Source of the DNA: Craspedostauros australis
Taxonomy: Eukaryota; Bacillariophyta; Bacillariophyceae; Mastogloiales; Achnanthaceae
Length of the DNA stretch: 64,000 nt
Assembly (NCBI GenBank): GCA_026770025.1
Contig: JAMXDE010000006.1
Coordinates: forward strand, 62,001 to 126,000
Direction of reading: 5' to 3'
Numbering within the stretch: position 1 is the first letter of the stretch; each line of letters starts with the position of its first letter. The translations under genes were made by a program, and so were the position numbers. Positions 1 through 11,857 of this stretch are shown here, piece after piece. The notes beneath the pieces were generated by a model, which was given only the letters and a program-made list of their open reading frames with translations, did not search any database and had not been told where the DNA came from.

Positions 1-3000
1 CATCGTTGAGTCGCATGGTGCCCATCACGCCCGCAGCCAGACGCGAGTCATCGACAATTGCAAGCGCCTGCAGCAGCTTGCTCTTGCCGAATTCGAACCA
101 TTCCTTCGGGAACAGACAGCGCAGGTCGCATGCTACGCTTCGCGTGTGATGGACGACCTCGAGCAAGTACGCGCTATGTTCTTCCGTCCGTGTTGCTTCG
201 TCCAACCCATCCACGCACTGATCGAAGGACATGCAAAGCAGCATGATGAGCTTGTCACGAATGCGAACCACCGAATCTGCTGCAGAATTGTCGTGCTCTT
301 CGTCAACTTGATCTTGCGTGCCCGCATCTTTGCCGCTCTTCCCGCCAGTTGCGGTCTGATCGGTTGCTTCGGCATCTTTGCCCTCATTCGTTGATCCTTC
401 ATTTGCATTCTCCTTGCTCCCACCTCTATTCGCACGCGCCGATTGCTTGTCGGCTTCGATCTTCTTTCCGTAGTTCGGAAACATTTCGCGGAATGTCCAC
501 GCCAGGATGTTCAAAAGGACGCGCAATCCATTTCCAATCGATTGGGCGACCATTCCATGGACTTCCAGGTACTCCTCTGACTTCCAGATTGGATTCTCAA
601 CGCCGACCATGTCCCCGGTGGCGATCGTCGATGCCCTGGTGCTCTGGGCCAACGAGGCTTCGTCGGTGCGATCGTCCCCGGCTCTGCGGAGGATCGGTTG
701 CCGTTGTTCAAGCCGCTTCGCAATCGCAGCGTAGACTTTGTTGAATAGCATTTCCTCCGCCGTAACATCAGCATCACCAGTCGGCGCGAACACCTCGTGT
801 AGAGGGCAGTTCTTGGTGAATATGAACACCCGAAGAAGGCACAGTTGGACGGAGTTTTCTTTGTCAGCCAAGGTTGGTTGGCCATCATCACCATGATCAT
901 CAATGTTGCTGCCGTCGTCAAAGGTGGTCAGTGTTGCGGAGGTAGCACCTGCGCTCTCACTATCGCTTGCCGATGCCAGGGATTGTCTTGTCCGCCGACG
1001 TCGCTTTCGCGTCGGAGAGCTACCGCTATGGCGACCGCGCCGCTTCTTGGATGATCGGGAAGTGGCCGTGGATATCTGCGTTCCACCATCGTCGTTGTTG
1101 GCAATATCCGTGGTTTTGCCTTGCTTCGGATCAGCGTCACCAACGAGTCGCATGAGGCGCTGTTGCAAGGTGGCCGAAAGTCCGCGTAGGTGGACGGTCA
1201 CATCGGAGGAACGCTCATGTGATCCCTGGGCGAACATCGACAGCGCCAGAGCCACATTCTCGAGGACGGCTTCGTCGGTAGATTCGGCGAAGAGGGTGCA
1301 CATGGCCTTCACAAGAGCAAGGAATTCAACCTTGTGCACTGTTGCAGCGTAAATGCTGGGTATCAAGTATCGGGGGATCTCCGTCAAAGTTCGCAAGGCC
1401 ACCACATCCCCCGTGAAGGTGACCAGCAGGTCTGGAAGAGAGGCTAGCAAGGCCTGAGAAAGCGCCTCCGCGGGGTCCTCGTCACCTCCCTGGCCCGACC
1501 CTGATCCTGTCTTCTTGGCCTTCTTTTTCGATCTGCCTTGTTTCTGCTTCTCCGCCGCGTCCCGTGATGCCGGATGGATGCCATTCACTCTGTTTCGAAC
1601 CGTCTCATCCTCGCCGCATGACAACCGCGATGACGTCGACAACATCCGCAACAGCACTCGTTGTTTCGCAATATCATCGCGGCTGGGCTGCCGGCCGTGT
1701 GTCAGGTTCTCGCTGTTGCCGATCGCGCGCAGGAGCGTTGGCCAGGAAGTCACGAGGTACGAATGTTCTTCCATTCCGATCATCGACTCGACGATGAAAT
1801 CGACACGATCCAACCGTATCTTGCTGATCGGGATCTTTCCCGCGCAGAGATGGTGCGCAAGCCTTTACAAATAGGACGTGGAGATGCATATGAGCGCGAA
1901 CAAACAGATTTGCAACAACAGTGTGAGGTGATTGACCTTGCGAGTTCAAGAATCAACAGCACCCAAGTCACCCCATGGATGCATACATGATGGGAACAGT
2001 AGTGTGGAGCGGTGCCTGTGGCAGTGGCTGTGACGGAGTGCCATGCAGTACAACATACACCGTGCTTACCATTGCGCGATACCCTCCAGGCGATCGACCT
2101 GCTTTTTTTGGGATGCAATTTGGCCGTCTGAAGCGAGTGAACTGCCAGCATCCACCTCGCCAATGTCATCAAATGCATCGAGCTGATCAATGATGAAGTA
2201 CAGCGCATTTTTGCGAACGGTCGGCGTCGCCGTTGGATCCACGGCCTTCAAGTTGATGGCGTTCCAACCATCGTCGTCATCCCAGTCATCCAGGAACTCG
2301 CGATCGAGCATTCTCAGCATCAACGTCATCGCGATCTCCTGCACGTCGTCGTCAACATCGTTCACACATTCCACGATGCGGGGGAGGAATTTGTGGCACA
2401 CGTTCTGCATTCGTTCCAGCTCGACGTTCAATATCGTCACCTTGCTGCGCGGTCGTTGGTTCAGAATCTTGGATGCAACGGCAGCAGCAGTGGGCATGTT
2501 GAGCACAGAGTCTTTGTGTGCGCCTTGCTTCGCGATGCCCTTGGACGCCATCTCATGCACCTCGAACGGAGCCAGGATGCCCCGAAGGGCTGCGACGCGG
2601 ACGACGCATTCCGCGTCAGAGCACATCCACCCGAAGTACTTGAGGTACTTGTCGCGACAGAACAGATCGGGTCGCATGAGGACAATCTGCTGCAGCATAT
2701 GCAGGCAGTAGGCGCGAATGTGCGGATTCGAATCGCGGTACCGGTGCATGAAGACGGCCTTCAGGATGGGGCCGTCCACAAGTTCCTCAAGCTCCAGCTG
2801 GATGCGCTTCCAGGAATCCATCTGCGTCTTGAGAGCCTGCGCCTTCGTGCTGGATGCGCGGCTCTTCACGGCGGCCTCATACTGGCGTTGCACCGTGGAG
2901 ACCTTCTCCTCATACTCCACGGATCGTTCGGCGCAGGCGAGGCCGAGCTGGAGAATCGCGAACGTGACACCCCCACGCAGATCGGGCTGTCCCATGGTGC

Positions 3001-4728
3001 TGATCTCGGTAAAGCGCATGACCAGATCACGCACGGTTTCGATATCCAGGCGACTCGGTGAGAAGGTCACCGTCATGGACCGTCCATCCAAGGACTGCGA
3101 TGGCTTCTCGTCGTTGTCGTCGCGAATGTCATCGTCTTCTTGCATGTCCATGTTGTTATCGCCGTCATTGTCTTCTGCCGTGTTCGGCATCATCGAGACT
3201 CCCTGCAGAATCATGCGGCCGAGACGATACCAGAACTCAATGTATATCTTACGATACTCTCGTGCTGCCAGCATTGCTATTTTGGTCGGCTGCTGAGAGT
3301 TCGGATGGGTGGTGAGGAGGTAAATGTAGTCGTGACTGTTGTCGGTGGTGGTGGAGTCCGAGCTTTGGGTCTGGTTGGGACTTATGCGCATGGCATGGAC
3401 AACTTTTGTGATGACGGCATCTCTTTCGGAGTCCTCCATCTTTTCCAGGTCGACGGAACCGTCCGCCGCGATGGTGGCATCCATCGACCCACCGATGCTG
3501 CGGAAGAGCAGGTTGAGGAGCATGATGTGGGCCTTGTTGGCATCTTTCTGGAGCAGGTCAGCACAGAACAGCGCCACAGATTCCAACTGCGGCGTGAACT
3601 GTGTCATGGGATGTGCCAGCTTTCCACGTTGCTTGGTGAGGCTGTTGCGAGGGTAGTTCGGAATCCGTTGCGCAGAATGCAGCAGGGCGGCGAAGAGGCT
3701 GTTCGTGGGAACCTCGCTCTCGGTGGGCTTCTTGCGCGTTGCGCCACTCGCGATAGTGCTGCCATCTGGGTGCGCTGAGACGGCCGCTGACGCATCATCA
3801 TGGACCGAGGCACGGCGCTTGGGCGACTTTGCGGTGACGAGTACTTTTTGAGCGACGTTGGCCAAGGCTCGCTGGATTTGCTTTGGTCCAGCGGCGCGAA
3901 TAGCCATCCCTGATGCCCCTTGACGTTTCGCACGATTGGCTCTGCTCGCAGTCTCACCCTTGGCTGCAGGCTGCTGTGTCTTCTTCTTTGATTCGCGGGC
4001 CTTGGCCAGCTGTCTCTTCTTCTCCGCGGCCGTTGGTGCAGCAGTGTAGTCCTCGTCCTTCTCGTCATCATCGTCTACCTCATCGCTGCTCGACATGCTT
4101 GCTTCGTCCACGTTCTCAGCTCCGCTCTCTTCTTGCTCTTCATCTTCATCTTGAGACGCGGTGTTTTCGTCCACTTCTTCCGCTTCGTGCTGTTCACTTT
4201 CCTCCTCGTCTCCATTGTCGCTGTCCGAAACGATGCTTCTTTGGCTGTACGCATGGTGCGATATCCGTGCGTATTTACATGTACACGGGCATTTCGATGG
4301 CGAATGACGCAGAGTACAGAAGAGCGCAATGTTCAATGTGTAATGTCCAATGTGAAATGGAGCAGAGCATGAGAATCGTGTGACTCGCAGAACGATTTGC
4401 AACCTCCTCCTCTTCGCCTCTTTGTTGCCTTGCCTTGCCTTGCATTGGTTCTCTCCACACCTCTTCACACCTCAAGCGCAGTTGAAGAAAGCAAGAGCAT
4501 GAGCGCGATGCCCTCCATGGTTCTGAACTGGCGTACTATACTCTGATGAAGAGAACCCTGCGACGCAAAGCCCAAGAGCAAGAAACAGTGCGAGACGACT
4601 CACCTTCGACGCCGGGCGGCACGCCGTTCCTGCGCTTCCTCTGCCTCTCGTCTCAGCCGTTCCGCATCATCGTCGTAGAAGCTGGAGACCTTCTTTCGTG
4701 CTCGCGATGATCTTCTTGTCGAACCCAT
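1..4728 (-). CDS. SCC3: Cohesin subunit SA/STAG (Scc3), 3' part outside window
   Basis: HEAT-repeat cohesin subunit that binds the kleisin RAD21 and loads cohesin on chromatin for sister-chromatid cohesion in the nucleus. Three exons are supported: 4604-4728 (ATG at 4728, MGSTRRSSRARKK), 2070-4244 and 1-1862, joined by GT-AG introns 4245-4603 and 1863-2069; the phases match at both junctions (AG+C and TG+G). An acidic Ser/Asp/Glu-rich N-terminus is followed by Lys/Ala-rich sequence, then the STAG region. The stromalin conserved domain is clear near 2570-2760 (VFMHRYRDSNPHIRAYC, then YLKYFGWMCSDAECVVR). Exon 3 carries IRLDRVDFIVESM and LPDLLVTFTGDV, matching the Scc3 helical repeats, and stays open to base 1, so the C-terminus is missing. 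The family call rests on the SCD motif and is firm; the exact splice sites are inferred. Confidence 0.88.
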
Positions 4729-6140
4729 GCTCTTTTCTCGCTGTCTAGCTTTCTAGCTGCCTAGCCTTCTTGGTTGCTTGCCTTGTTGCTTGCCAGCTTG
4801 CGTTGTGTGGTACCCCGCTGCTTGTGGACGTCCTGACCAACGCACCGGCCGATGCCTTTCCAACAGTGCTTTGTGCTAATCCTGCTGTGACGGTGATATC
4901 GCTTGCCAGTCTCCGTTGGTTTGGATCGGTGCCCCACCTTGCACCAGCACTCTGACTAATACAATGGCAACTTGCTTGTCAATGCTGCTTCGATGCGTTC
5001 TTGGTCAGCGCCAGAACCGTTTGCTCTCGTCTTCTCTGCGATCCTCGCCACCGTTGTCTGCTTTCTCTCTCCAGAGAGTATCCGCTATTCATTCACCTCC
5101 GCGCACCTTGGTGCATGTATCTGTGAGAGTGTGTGGGATTGCCGTTGCCGTTGGTGCAACTATGATCTTGATCTTGCCCTTGTTCTTGATCTTGTCGCCC
5201 AAGCTGTTCTGTTCTTGTCGTCGCCCTGAGCAGGCGCGAAACATCCCACCGCGTGTTTCCACTCTGCAACCTGACGACAACACGAAACGAAATCTGCTAC
5301 GGGTCTTGTCCATGAAAAAATTGGCGCGAAACCAGTGTGAATCACGAACAATGTATTCCCGCAAGAAGACATTCCGTTGGGTCGACAGGCTATTTTGCGT
5401 GAATGAATACTGCTCAGGACTGTATGAAATAGCTGTGGCCATCGTGATTCGTATCCACGATTGATGGCATCGCACAGCTCAACTGATTCCTTCGCGATTC
5501 GAGCGTGAAACGAAGCGAATCTTCGCCTTCCCCGGAACCGGACTCGTTTCTCTGGACAGAAAGGAAGCGGGCAGCAAGTGCGGCGCGATCCATCATGCTT
5601 CGATCATTCACACAACTCTATGCCCAGGGCGCCCAAACGGAGATCAGGCCTCTGACCGGAACACCAACACCAACACCAACACCAACACTAACACCAACAC
5701 TAACACAAGCAGCAGCAACAATATCAACAACTTGAACACCGCCATCCACGACGTCCATCGTGACTACAACGAACATTCCTCGTCTCCGTCTCCGTCTCTG
5801 CGCACCAAGCGGGCGACTGGGCCATCCAGCCGTTGGTCTTTGGTTGGCGTTTCTCTTGGTATACCTGCATCTGATTCTGGCTGGATCGTCAACGAAGACA
5901 ATCCACAGATCTCCGTGGCGCGTTGGCAGCGAGCAGGCTCTGGCCCGATTGTGGCTGAAGCAACCGGGCTCACTCGTACTCCCGCTCATCCTGCAATATT
6001 CCAAGACAACCGACGTAGGAGAGTCATCAGCCTCGTCGTCACTCTTGTCATCAGCCTCGCCACACGTCCCAACGACAGGCACAGATTCAACAAAGGCACG
6101 GGCGTTTGCATCAAAATTGTCGGAGATATCACCTCTCATC
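4729..6140. other. Divergent intergenic region and 5' leader
   Basis: This separates the cohesin gene (minus) from the nucleotidase gene (plus) and should hold both promoters. A T- and CT-rich stretch (4730-4800) lies upstream of the cohesin ATG. A hexamer microsatellite of (ACCAAC/ACTAAC) units lies at 5663-5706. From 5736 the reading frame of the nucleotidase is open and includes a hydrophobic stretch (LWLAFLLVYLHLILAG); an in-frame ATG at 5595 is cut off by a TGA at 5733-5735. No other gene was recognised. Confidence 0.5.
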
Positions 6141-8440
6141 ATGGAAGGACAACAGACCGCGGAGGCATCCGCGCGCACGCATCTCCGCATCTTCCAAATC
6201 AACGACGTATACGAACTCGACTACCTGCCCCATTTCCACACTCTGGTCAAGGACCTATCCGCTGGAATCGAACACACGCTCGTCATTTTGGCGGGGGATT
6301 TTCTGGCACCTTCCCTGCTGAGCTCCTTGGACAAGGGTCGTGGGATGGTCGACATCCTCAATGCCTGCAGCGTCACCCATGTTTGCATCGGCAACCATGA
6401 GACAGGTGAGATTGCCCACCAGTGCACGGTTGCATGGATGTAATCTATTATATGACAGGGGAGGAACATTCTGCCATGGGCGGCTCCCCTGCTTCTGCAG
6501 TATGTTTCACCCTACTCGCATCACGCTTGGAGAATTGTATCAACAGCTGACTATTCGACGAGTGTCCTGGATTTTGGACGCTCTCATTGATACATCGTAC
6601 ACTGCGATGACTGCAACAAGATGCTCCCTCATCTTGCCTGCGAACACTTGCTTGCACTCAACCTGTGCTCCTGTTTCTACGCATGCCAACATCTGATGCT
6701 GACGACCAAATACGTGTGTACCAATTACTCATACTCATACTCTCCTCTACTGTGCTCTGCTCTACTCCGCTCTCTCTAGATGTATCGCCCCAAGCACTTG
6801 CACAACGCATACGAGAATCCAAGTTTTGCTGGATCAATACCAACATGCGAGAATTGGATACGCTGCTCGATGTGAAGACAGAGCCATATGTGATGGTACA
6901 GGTCGGTGACAAGAAGGTCGCGCTCTTGGGTCTGCTAACGGATGATCCCTCGCTCTACTTTCCCACCAGCTTTGCAGGCGCCAAGATCGACCCCATCATC
7001 TCTACAACCAAGCAGTATTTGCAAACGATTCAGAGCGAAGAGCAACCGGACCTGTTCGTCCCGATGACGCACCAGCGCATGCCGGAGGATCGGGAATTCG
7101 CCGAGACGTTTGCAGACGTCTTCCCCGTCGTGCTGGGAGGGCATGATCATGAACCGTACGATGAGACCATCAGGGCAGATAGTGGCGCATGCAGCCGCAT
7201 ACTAAAGACCGGGTGCGATGCACACACGACAGCTGTCATCGATATCATTTGGAACGACGGCAAGGACAACGCCAGTGGCGGCGCAGCTGGCGCTGACAAA
7301 GCAAAGTCACATCAACAGCCAACCATCAACGTAGATTTCGTGCCCACAAAAACGTACGCCGCAGATCCAGCCATCCAGAGACGTGTCGAGGGCCATGAAC
7401 GCATCCTGAGCGAACTGGAGAAGGCCAAACTATTCCGTATTTCGGACTGGATGAAAAAGTCTAAGGTCGGAGAAGGCGTCTTCGGAACAAAGAGCAATCG
7501 ATTGGGACCATCCAACGGATCGCGTGTGCTGATCGCCATGCTCCGTATGGCCATGCGCAGCACCTGCGCAATCTTCAATGCCGGCTCCATCCGCGGCAAC
7601 AAGGTGTACGATGACCAGGAGTGGTTCGCCTGGAGCGATCTGAAGAGCGAAATCCCCTTCCACACCATGATGACCGCGGTGTACCTCCCCGGCAAGGTGC
7701 TGCAGGATACCATTCTGCATTCCCGAAGATTCATCTACGAGCACAACCCGCCAGTTGCGTCCGGTGGGTATCTGCATGCTTGCGACAACATCGATTGGGA
7801 CTACGATACGAATACGATCCGTAGCATCGCCGGCGAGCCGTTCGACGCGGAGAAGCAATACCTGACCGCCATGCCGTGCGATTTCTTCGCCGGAATGGAC
7901 AACCACGAACCACTGTTGGAATGGAGCAAACTTCAACCACGCAGTATCGTGAACCTGGAGGACTTGCACGAGACAGGTCGCGAAGCGAAGCTGCTTCTCG
8001 TCGAGATGTTCAGCGCGCTGATCTGGCTCGAGATGGGTTCGTTCGAGAGCATCGACACGAACAACGATGGATACTTGACGCACGAAGAAATCAAGGCCCG
8101 CTCCATCGAGGTGTTCGGCGAAGACGTGTCCGACATCGTCGTCGATTCCATCATGAATGTCGCCGATTTGGACAACACCGGGCGCATCTCACCGTTGGAC
8201 ATGATGGTGGTCCAGTTCGTGGCGACGGACATGATCGATCACGTGTGCACTCACGAAGAGCTGTGCGTGATGAAGGACGTCGCAATAGAAGTTCTGGGAG
8301 ACAACATCGCGTCCCATGATCAGTTGCGCAGCGTCGTGGAAAAGCTGAAGGACGTGCTGGACATCACCGGCGACGGGTCCATCAATAGAAAAGAGGCAAT
8401 GCAGGCCTTGGGCGAGGTGAAGCGCAGGAGCCTATTGTAG
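6141..8440 (+). CDS. Metallophosphoesterase / 5'-nucleotidase family with three EF-hands
   Basis: Calcineurin-like phosphoesterase of the 5'-nucleotidase type fused to C-terminal calcium-binding EF-hands. Exons 6141-6405 and 6780-8440 flank intron 6406-6779 (GACAG/GTGAGA donor, CTCTCTAG acceptor), restoring GNHET-DVSPQ. Metal-site motifs occur in order: IFQINDVYELDY (Tyr where many relatives have His), ILAGDFLAPS, CIGNHET, VPMTHQRM and VLGGHDHEPYDE. A 5'-nucleotidase C-terminal-like domain follows (near AIFNAGSIRGNKVYD). EF-hand loops are DTNNDGYLTHEE (8053), DLDNTGRISPLD (8164) and DITGDGSINRKE (about 8356). Substrate cannot be read from sequence; calcium control is inferred from the EF-hands. 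The start is uncertain: 6141 is the first usable ATG, but the same frame is open from 5736 with a possible membrane anchor, and a TGA separates it from an ATG at 5595. Confidence 0.8.
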
Positions 8441-8482
8441 GTAGGAATGTAGGTAGGCACATACGTAGGTAGGTAGGTAGGT
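8438..8482. repeat. GTAG-type simple repeat
   Basis: Interrupted (GTAG)n tract that begins at the stop codon of the nucleotidase gene and runs into its 3' UTR. It is a plain microsatellite. Confidence 0.8.
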
Positions 8483-8830
8483 AATCATTGCGACATTCAT
8501 AAACTAGAAGACGTACTCGTTGTATACTTGTGCTCGGCAACGGCGATGCTACTGGAGTGTTGGCAACGATCCGATACATCGGATGCTTCATGCTGGGATG
8601 TCAGATGCACGCAATGGTAGGGCGAATTTGAATGCCGTCGACTGTTGGGCGATCATGATGTTGATCATGCCCATGTGCAAGGCCTTGCTGAGTTGGCGAA
8701 GTGCACAGGATCAGATCACTTCCGCAATAAAGCATTCCGCTGCGATTTGGCTGTCGGGCTCGCCGGAATGGTCATTGTCGCCATCACCATTGTCACCCTC
8801 GTCATGGTCATTTTGTTTCTGCTCATGAAG
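8483..8830. other. 3' flank of nucleotidase gene, left flank of LINE
   Basis: No gene is secure here. A short plus frame from ATG 8769 (MVIVAITIVTLVMVILFLLM) reads as a transmembrane helix and, before the LINE inserted, would have ended at a TGA just after the target site. It is too short and low-complexity to call as a gene. Confidence 0.35.
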
Positions 8831-8846
8831 AGTGAGGGTGGAAGAT
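8831..8846 (+). repeat. Left target-site duplication of LINE
   Basis: The 16-bp sequence AGTGAGGGTGGAAGAT is repeated exactly at 18221-18236, directly flanking the retrotransposon. This is the expected product of target-primed reverse transcription. The perfect identity points to a recent insertion. Confidence 0.92.
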
Positions 8847-8974
8847 ACTCTTCTGGAATCGCTGAATTAAAAAGGCGTACGTAGACCCAGTAGGTTTTGA
8901 ATTCACGTAAGAGTCAGTACTGAAACTACGGTTATCGCCAACGGTTTCGGAACTCGTGAACGTACGTTGCAACA

Positions 8975-11857
8975 ATGACAAAACACATAAAATTTAAAAA
9001 GAAGCAGAGCGCTTACAAGACCAGCATGACGCCAGTGACACAGGACGACGATGGCGACCCCTCCCGCAACAAACAGCGGAAGAAACAGGTGAATTTCGGA
9101 GGAGTTGAGATTTCGGGCACACCAAACAACGGTATCGCCAAAAAGCAGGCAACGTGGACGGAAGCGGAAGAGAAAGAAGTCAAGAGGAAGATGGAGATGA
9201 GCAACGCCAAGCCGTACCCGGAATGCGTGGGAGCAGGAGACTCCATCAACACGGCATGGAGAGTGATCCGCAACTACCTCGAGTGCGAAAGAGGTGATCT
9301 GGAGACCATGGAGGAATGGACCGAGGTATTCAAGAAAGGGAAAGCCTGCCATTGGGACGCAGCCACCAACCAGAAGGTGCAGCAGATGGAAGCTCGCCTC
9401 CTGGCCACGAAAGCTGATATGTTCCCACCGGTATTCTGGAAAGAAGGGAATATCATGGGTAGCATCATGACCAACCCATGGATAGCCGCCCGAGTAGTCA
9501 ACAAAACCACATCGATCGAGTCACCAGAGAAGCGACACAGAATCAGCGGAGACAACAAGCTGGAAAAGACCGCAATGACGCCAATCAAAGCAGGCACCCA
9601 ACAAACACGCAAAACAGAGCAAAAGCCAAAGTCCAAAGCTAGCACGGCTACGCAGCGCCAACCTATCAACACCACCGCAAAGAAGAGGCAAGAGTGCACG
9701 AACAAAAACCCATACAAGAAGGGTTCTCCAACATTCGCAGAAGCCCTGAAATCAACCCCAACTACAACAGGTAAAGATGGGCCAACACTCCTTCCAGCCA
9801 GCCAGTTCTTCCTCAGCAAGCCAATGGTGAAAAAGGACCACAAGCGCAACGTCAACGAAGCATTGGGACGGAATTTCAGTACCTACTGTACCTTCCGCAG
9901 CCCCACCTTGAAAGGCAAAGACAAGTCCGTGGAGAAAGAAGTGACCGAAGCAATGGCCACCCTCATGGAGCACCTGTTCACGCAAGACCCAGACCTGATC
10001 ATACACCGATGGGATGGACAAGGCCAAGGACTGACAGCCGACAGTGACAAGGTGACCTCGGTTTCCAAAATCAGAAACTACGTGAACAAGATGTACACAA
10101 AGGCGGGCAAGCAAACATGGTGCCGTTTCTACTTCTCACACAACAAGGAGTGGGCAGAGCTACAGGACGACGGACACCTTCAGGACAACGACATCATACT
10201 TTCCAAGTGCACAGTCCAAGCAAGAGAAGAGGTGCCAGTAGGCTGGTTCTGCGCCAGCCACAGATCGACCAATTGCAACGACTTAACAGAGGCCATCAAC
10301 AACCTGGAGGACATGGTGAAGGCAAAAGTCAAGGTGGGTATACGCATGCAGTCAATCAAGCTGGACAAGTACGAGAAGGTGAAGAAGGAGGACCAGGTTT
10401 ATGCCGCACACATCCTTGCAAGTAAGGAAGATGCCATCAAGTGTGAACAGCTCATGGGGAAACTTTTTGCAGCGGGCAAGAACAGGATCCTGGGCAAGCG
10501 CCTCCGATTCATCTCGGACCTCACCGATGAACAACGCCCAGCAACACACGAGGACAGGCGCAACGCGATGCTGTACAAAAAGAAGCAGAAAGAATTCCTG
10601 GAGAACACAAAGACCACCATCGTTTCCTTCATCCACGGCCTCAACTACGTAGAACCAAAGAACAAGGTATCCCTGAGAAACGTCCTCTCCAAACTCATGT
10701 CGACATCAGGAGATAAGGACGGGTCAGTGCTATTTCTGGCTGTTGAGAATGGCAGGAACTGGGGCGACACAGTGTTTGTCTACAGCCAGGACGTCGCAGA
10801 GGAAGCCAGCATGATAATCCCACTGCTGCCCACGGTGGTGTACAAGTACTGTGGCGGCAAAGCAGCCACCTGGTTCACAGATTACATCTGGGATGCCAAC
10901 ACGAGCTACGAGATGAACATGCACGGGGAGGTAATCAAAGCGGATTGGGAACGGGACATCCTCAAGAAACAGGTAGACGACGAATGGTACGCCAGCATGG
11001 GACTACAACGCCCGGAAGACGACAAAGAGGAACCTGAAAACAAGCAACCCAAGATGACCTTTGCGATAGACTTCGGGACCATACCCAAAACCATGGACGG
11101 CGACCACGGATCCGTGGGTGTGATGCGAAGGTGGCACAACTGCGACGACGCGTCCCTAAGGTCCGCCATCACTTCGATGAAATCGCAATGTCCAGAAGCG
11201 AAGAAAGAGACAATGCGGGTGGTGGGTGAAGCAATGAAAAAGCTAGAAGTGATCGACCCGGAGGCCAGGGCCCAATGGATGGAAGCTATTCTTGGTCCCG
11301 GTGCGGCGAGTACAGCCAAAGCCGCGGCAGGCATGGCGGTATCCCTGCCCAACAGCGACGAACCCGAAACGCCCCCGGAAGGAAAGGACGTCGACAGAGC
11401 CACCAAGACACTCGAGGAACTGCAAGGCAGGAGCAAAGCCAATGACTTCATGGAAGCTGAGGATGACGGGTCAATGTCCGATGTATCGATGGGATCAGCC
11501 CCTCCTTATCAGGTACAGGATAACGCCGCCCCCGCCGAAGTAGTCAACCTGGTCGACCTTTCATCAGACGATGACTCAGGGACCCCGTTTCCTCGACTGA
11601 CCACCAGGAAAATGAAGACCAGGGCGCAAGCCAAGAAAAAAGAAAGAGAAGCTTGCGGTTCCAAGGTAGAGGAGCGCCACCATGGTGAGGCCACCATGAA
11701 GCGTGCGGTTAGCCCGATGAAGAAAGCCAGACCAAAAACCGACATCCCAGCAACAGACAACAACGGGCCACCTGTGCGGCCAACAAAGCAGACAGAACTT
11801 TCTGCACCCACAACAGGTTCAACCGCCAGCGACTCGAAGATCGCAGGCCAAGAATGA
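8975..11857 (+). CDS. LINE ORF1 protein (960 aa), uncharacterised RNA-binding-type
   Basis: First ORF of the element, expected to coat its RNA by analogy with other LINE ORF1 proteins. The N-terminus is rich in Lys/Arg/Gln. The middle (roughly residues 285-690) is a folded-looking region with landmarks YCTFRSPTLKG, VPVGWFCASHRS, AAHILASKEDA, ILGKRLRFISDL and YIWDANTSYE; the same order of landmarks recurs in the ORF1 at 61839. No gag-type CCHC knuckle was seen. Near residue 858, EVVNLVDLSSDDD has the form of a SUMO-interacting motif, followed by a basic tail (KMKTRAQAKKKERE) that could be a nuclear signal. ATG 8975 follows a 128-bp leader. The stop overlaps the ORF2 start (ATGA), suggesting termination-reinitiation. 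Confidence 0.85.
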   Translation: MTKHIKFKKKQSAYKTSMTPVTQDDDGDPSRNKQRKKQVNFGGVEISGTPNNGIAKKQATWTEAEEKEVKRKMEMSNAKPYPECVGAGDSINTAWRVIRNYLECERGDLETMEEWTEVFKKGKACHWDAATNQKVQQMEARLLATKADMFPPVFWKEGNIMGSIMTNPWIAARVVNKTTSIESPEKRHRISGDNKLEKTAMTPIKAGTQQTRKTEQKPKSKASTATQRQPINTTAKKRQECTNKNPYKKGSPTFAEALKSTPTTTGKDGPTLLPASQFFLSKPMVKKDHKRNVNEALGRNFSTYCTFRSPTLKGKDKSVEKEVTEAMATLMEHLFTQDPDLIIHRWDGQGQGLTADSDKVTSVSKIRNYVNKMYTKAGKQTWCRFYFSHNKEWAELQDDGHLQDNDIILSKCTVQAREEVPVGWFCASHRSTNCNDLTEAINNLEDMVKAKVKVGIRMQSIKLDKYEKVKKEDQVYAAHILASKEDAIKCEQLMGKLFAAGKNRILGKRLRFISDLTDEQRPATHEDRRNAMLYKKKQKEFLENTKTTIVSFIHGLNYVEPKNKVSLRNVLSKLMSTSGDKDGSVLFLAVENGRNWGDTVFVYSQDVAEEASMIIPLLPTVVYKYCGGKAATWFTDYIWDANTSYEMNMHGEVIKADWERDILKKQVDDEWYASMGLQRPEDDKEEPENKQPKMTFAIDFGTIPKTMDGDHGSVGVMRRWHNCDDASLRSAITSMKSQCPEAKKETMRVVGEAMKKLEVIDPEARAQWMEAILGPGAASTAKAAAGMAVSLPNSDEPETPPEGKDVDRATKTLEELQGRSKANDFMEAEDDGSMSDVSMGSAPPYQVQDNAAPAEVVNLVDLSSDDDSGTPFPRLTTRKMKTRAQAKKKEREACGSKVEERHHGEATMKRAVSPMKKARPKTDIPATDNNGPPVRPTKQTELSAPTTGSTASDSKIAGQE

